A DNA stretch of 64,000 bases from Hylemonella sp. (GTDB lineage Bacteria > Pseudomonadota > Gammaproteobacteria > Burkholderiales > Burkholderiaceae_C). Positions within the stretch are counted from its first letter, which is position 1, and every line of letters starts with the position of its first letter. The notes below the pieces were generated by a model. The model was given only the letters and a program-made list of their open reading frames with translations. It searched no databases and was not told the origin of the DNA. The DNA is taken from contig JAUYQZ010000049.1 in the NCBI GenBank assembly GCA_030695415.1, positions 124,001 to 188,000 on the forward strand, in the 5' to 3' direction. Positions 63,433-64,000 of this stretch are shown in pieces. The position numbers were made by a program, and so were the translations under genes.

Positions 63433-63875
63433 CCCCGGCCGCCGCCATGACCCCGGTCGCCGCGGTCGCCGCCGCGCTGGGCATGGTGCTCGCCCCGGCC
63501 GCGATCGTCGCGGCGGCCTTGGTGGCGGTCGTCACGGCGGTCGTGGCGCTCATTCCAGTGGCCGCGACCATGGCCATAGCCGTGCCCGTGGCCGTAATAC
63601 CCCGGGTGCACGCGGTGCACCGGGTGCGGCGGCAGGTAGACCACGCGGGGCGGCGGCACATACACCGGACGCTCGTACACATGGTGGCGCTCATGCACCA
63701 CCACCGGTGCGGCCGGCACATTGCTGACGCCGATGCGGATGCCGGGTTGCGACATGGCGATGGACCAGAACACATCCATGTCCTCATGCCCGGCCTGGGC
63801 GGCGCTGCTGGCCCCCAGGCCCAGTGCGGCCAGCAGGGCCAGGGCAGCGATGGAAGATTTGGCTTTCGTCGTCAT
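63402..63875 (-). CDS. His/Arg-rich exported protein, unknown function
   Basis: Protein of 157 aa with a signal peptide (ALALLAALGLGASSAAQA). The mature N-terminal part (~30-60) is ordered-looking (DVFWSIAMSQPGIRIGVSNVP). It is followed by a Pro-Val-Tyr stretch and then a low-complexity tail rich in His, Gly and Arg (PGYYGHGHGYGHGRGHWNERH and further HDRRDDRHQG-type repeats). Similar short His-rich envelope proteins occur in many betaproteobacteria and could bind metals; this is inference. A GGAGAA site precedes the ATG. Confidence 0.75.
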   Translation of the reverse strand: MTTKAKSSIAALALLAALGLGASSAAQAGHEDMDVFWSIAMSQPGIRIGVSNVPAAPVVVHERHHVYERPVYVPPPRVVYLPPHPVHRVHPGYYGHGHGYGHGRGHWNERHDRRDDRHQGRRDDRGRGEHHAQRGGDRGDRGHGGGRGPEMHMGNRR

Positions 63876-64000
63876 GAGGGTTCTCCTTTACAGGGGCCGC
63901 CGGTGGGCTGCCCTGTACCCTCAACGCCGCCCGCCCCGGTTCGGCTGCGAAGCGCTTGTGAAGGAGGTTACAAGACGTAACCCCCCGCCGGCGGCGCGCC
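63876..64000. other. Upstream gap at the window edge
   Basis: 125 bp with the ribosome-binding site of the His-rich gene and a possible inverted repeat GTTACAAGACGTAAC near 63967-63981. No gene or clear promoter is visible before the window ends. Confidence 0.4.

Overview
The window is a GC-rich chromosome segment of a betaproteobacterium, most likely a Comamonadaceae-type Burkholderiales. The signs are the gene order tpiA-secG-tRNA-Leu-nuoA..., a GGGGGC-centred intergenic palindrome present three times, and the RAEPVEA-encoding element inside tsaD. I cannot fix the genus. There are no insertion sequences, prophage, rRNA or CRISPR arrays. Coding is dense, with many 1-4 bp start/stop overlaps.

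Layout. 1-13 kb: leftward housekeeping block, rpsO-pnp-quinone oxidoreductase-tpiA-secG-tRNA-Leu(GAG)-nuoABCDEF (nuoF cut by the window edge). It is followed by an aminotransferase, an LprI-type exported protein, a rightward small heat-shock gene with a sigma32-like promoter, a PH-domain membrane protein and tsaD. 13.2-19.3 kb: a leftward six-gene operon headed by a clear TPP riboswitch: LuxE-type acyl-protein synthetase, LuxC-type acyl-CoA reductase, a ThiXYZ-like ABC importer and a short-chain dehydrogenase. 19.3-30.8 kb: HI0933-type flavoprotein, rpsU, yqeY, pmbA/darP, an exported ClpP-fold/rhodanese fusion, mog, an EamA transporter, a fermentative-type alcohol dehydrogenase behind an FNR-like box, cysE-trmJ and suhB. 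30.9-36.7 kb: a PAS-GGDEF-EAL protein, then DUF2256-photolyase-like-DUF2237-DUF3429. 37.4-47.5 kb: an FNR-like box, a NarI-like cytochrome b, an HdrD/DsrK-like Fe-S protein and a complete nine-gene V/A-type ATPase. 47.5-56.7 kb: a heme-sensor/HAMP protein with a Ser/Thr kinase-nucleotide cyclase fusion, mutS, a MntA/HepT toxin-antitoxin pair, an alpha/beta hydrolase, uppP and small exported proteins. 56.7-64 kb: MacAB-like export system, BASS symporter, long-chain acyl-CoA ligase and a His-rich exported protein.

How it fits together. The most novel-looking unit is the TPP-controlled LuxE-LuxC-SDR-transporter operon. Carboxylate activation, reduction to aldehyde and reduction to alcohol would form a complete acid-to-alcohol route, and thiamine-pyrophosphate control plus a thiamine-precursor-type importer suggest salvage of oxidised thiamine fragments. 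There is no luciferase. A second unusual unit is the V-type ATPase directly behind a quinone-linked cytochrome b/Fe-S oxidoreductase pair, with a putative anaerobic regulator site upstream. A third is the pairing of a c-type heme sensor with a kinase-cyclase fusion. Functions are read from sequence motifs and family knowledge; no searches were run.
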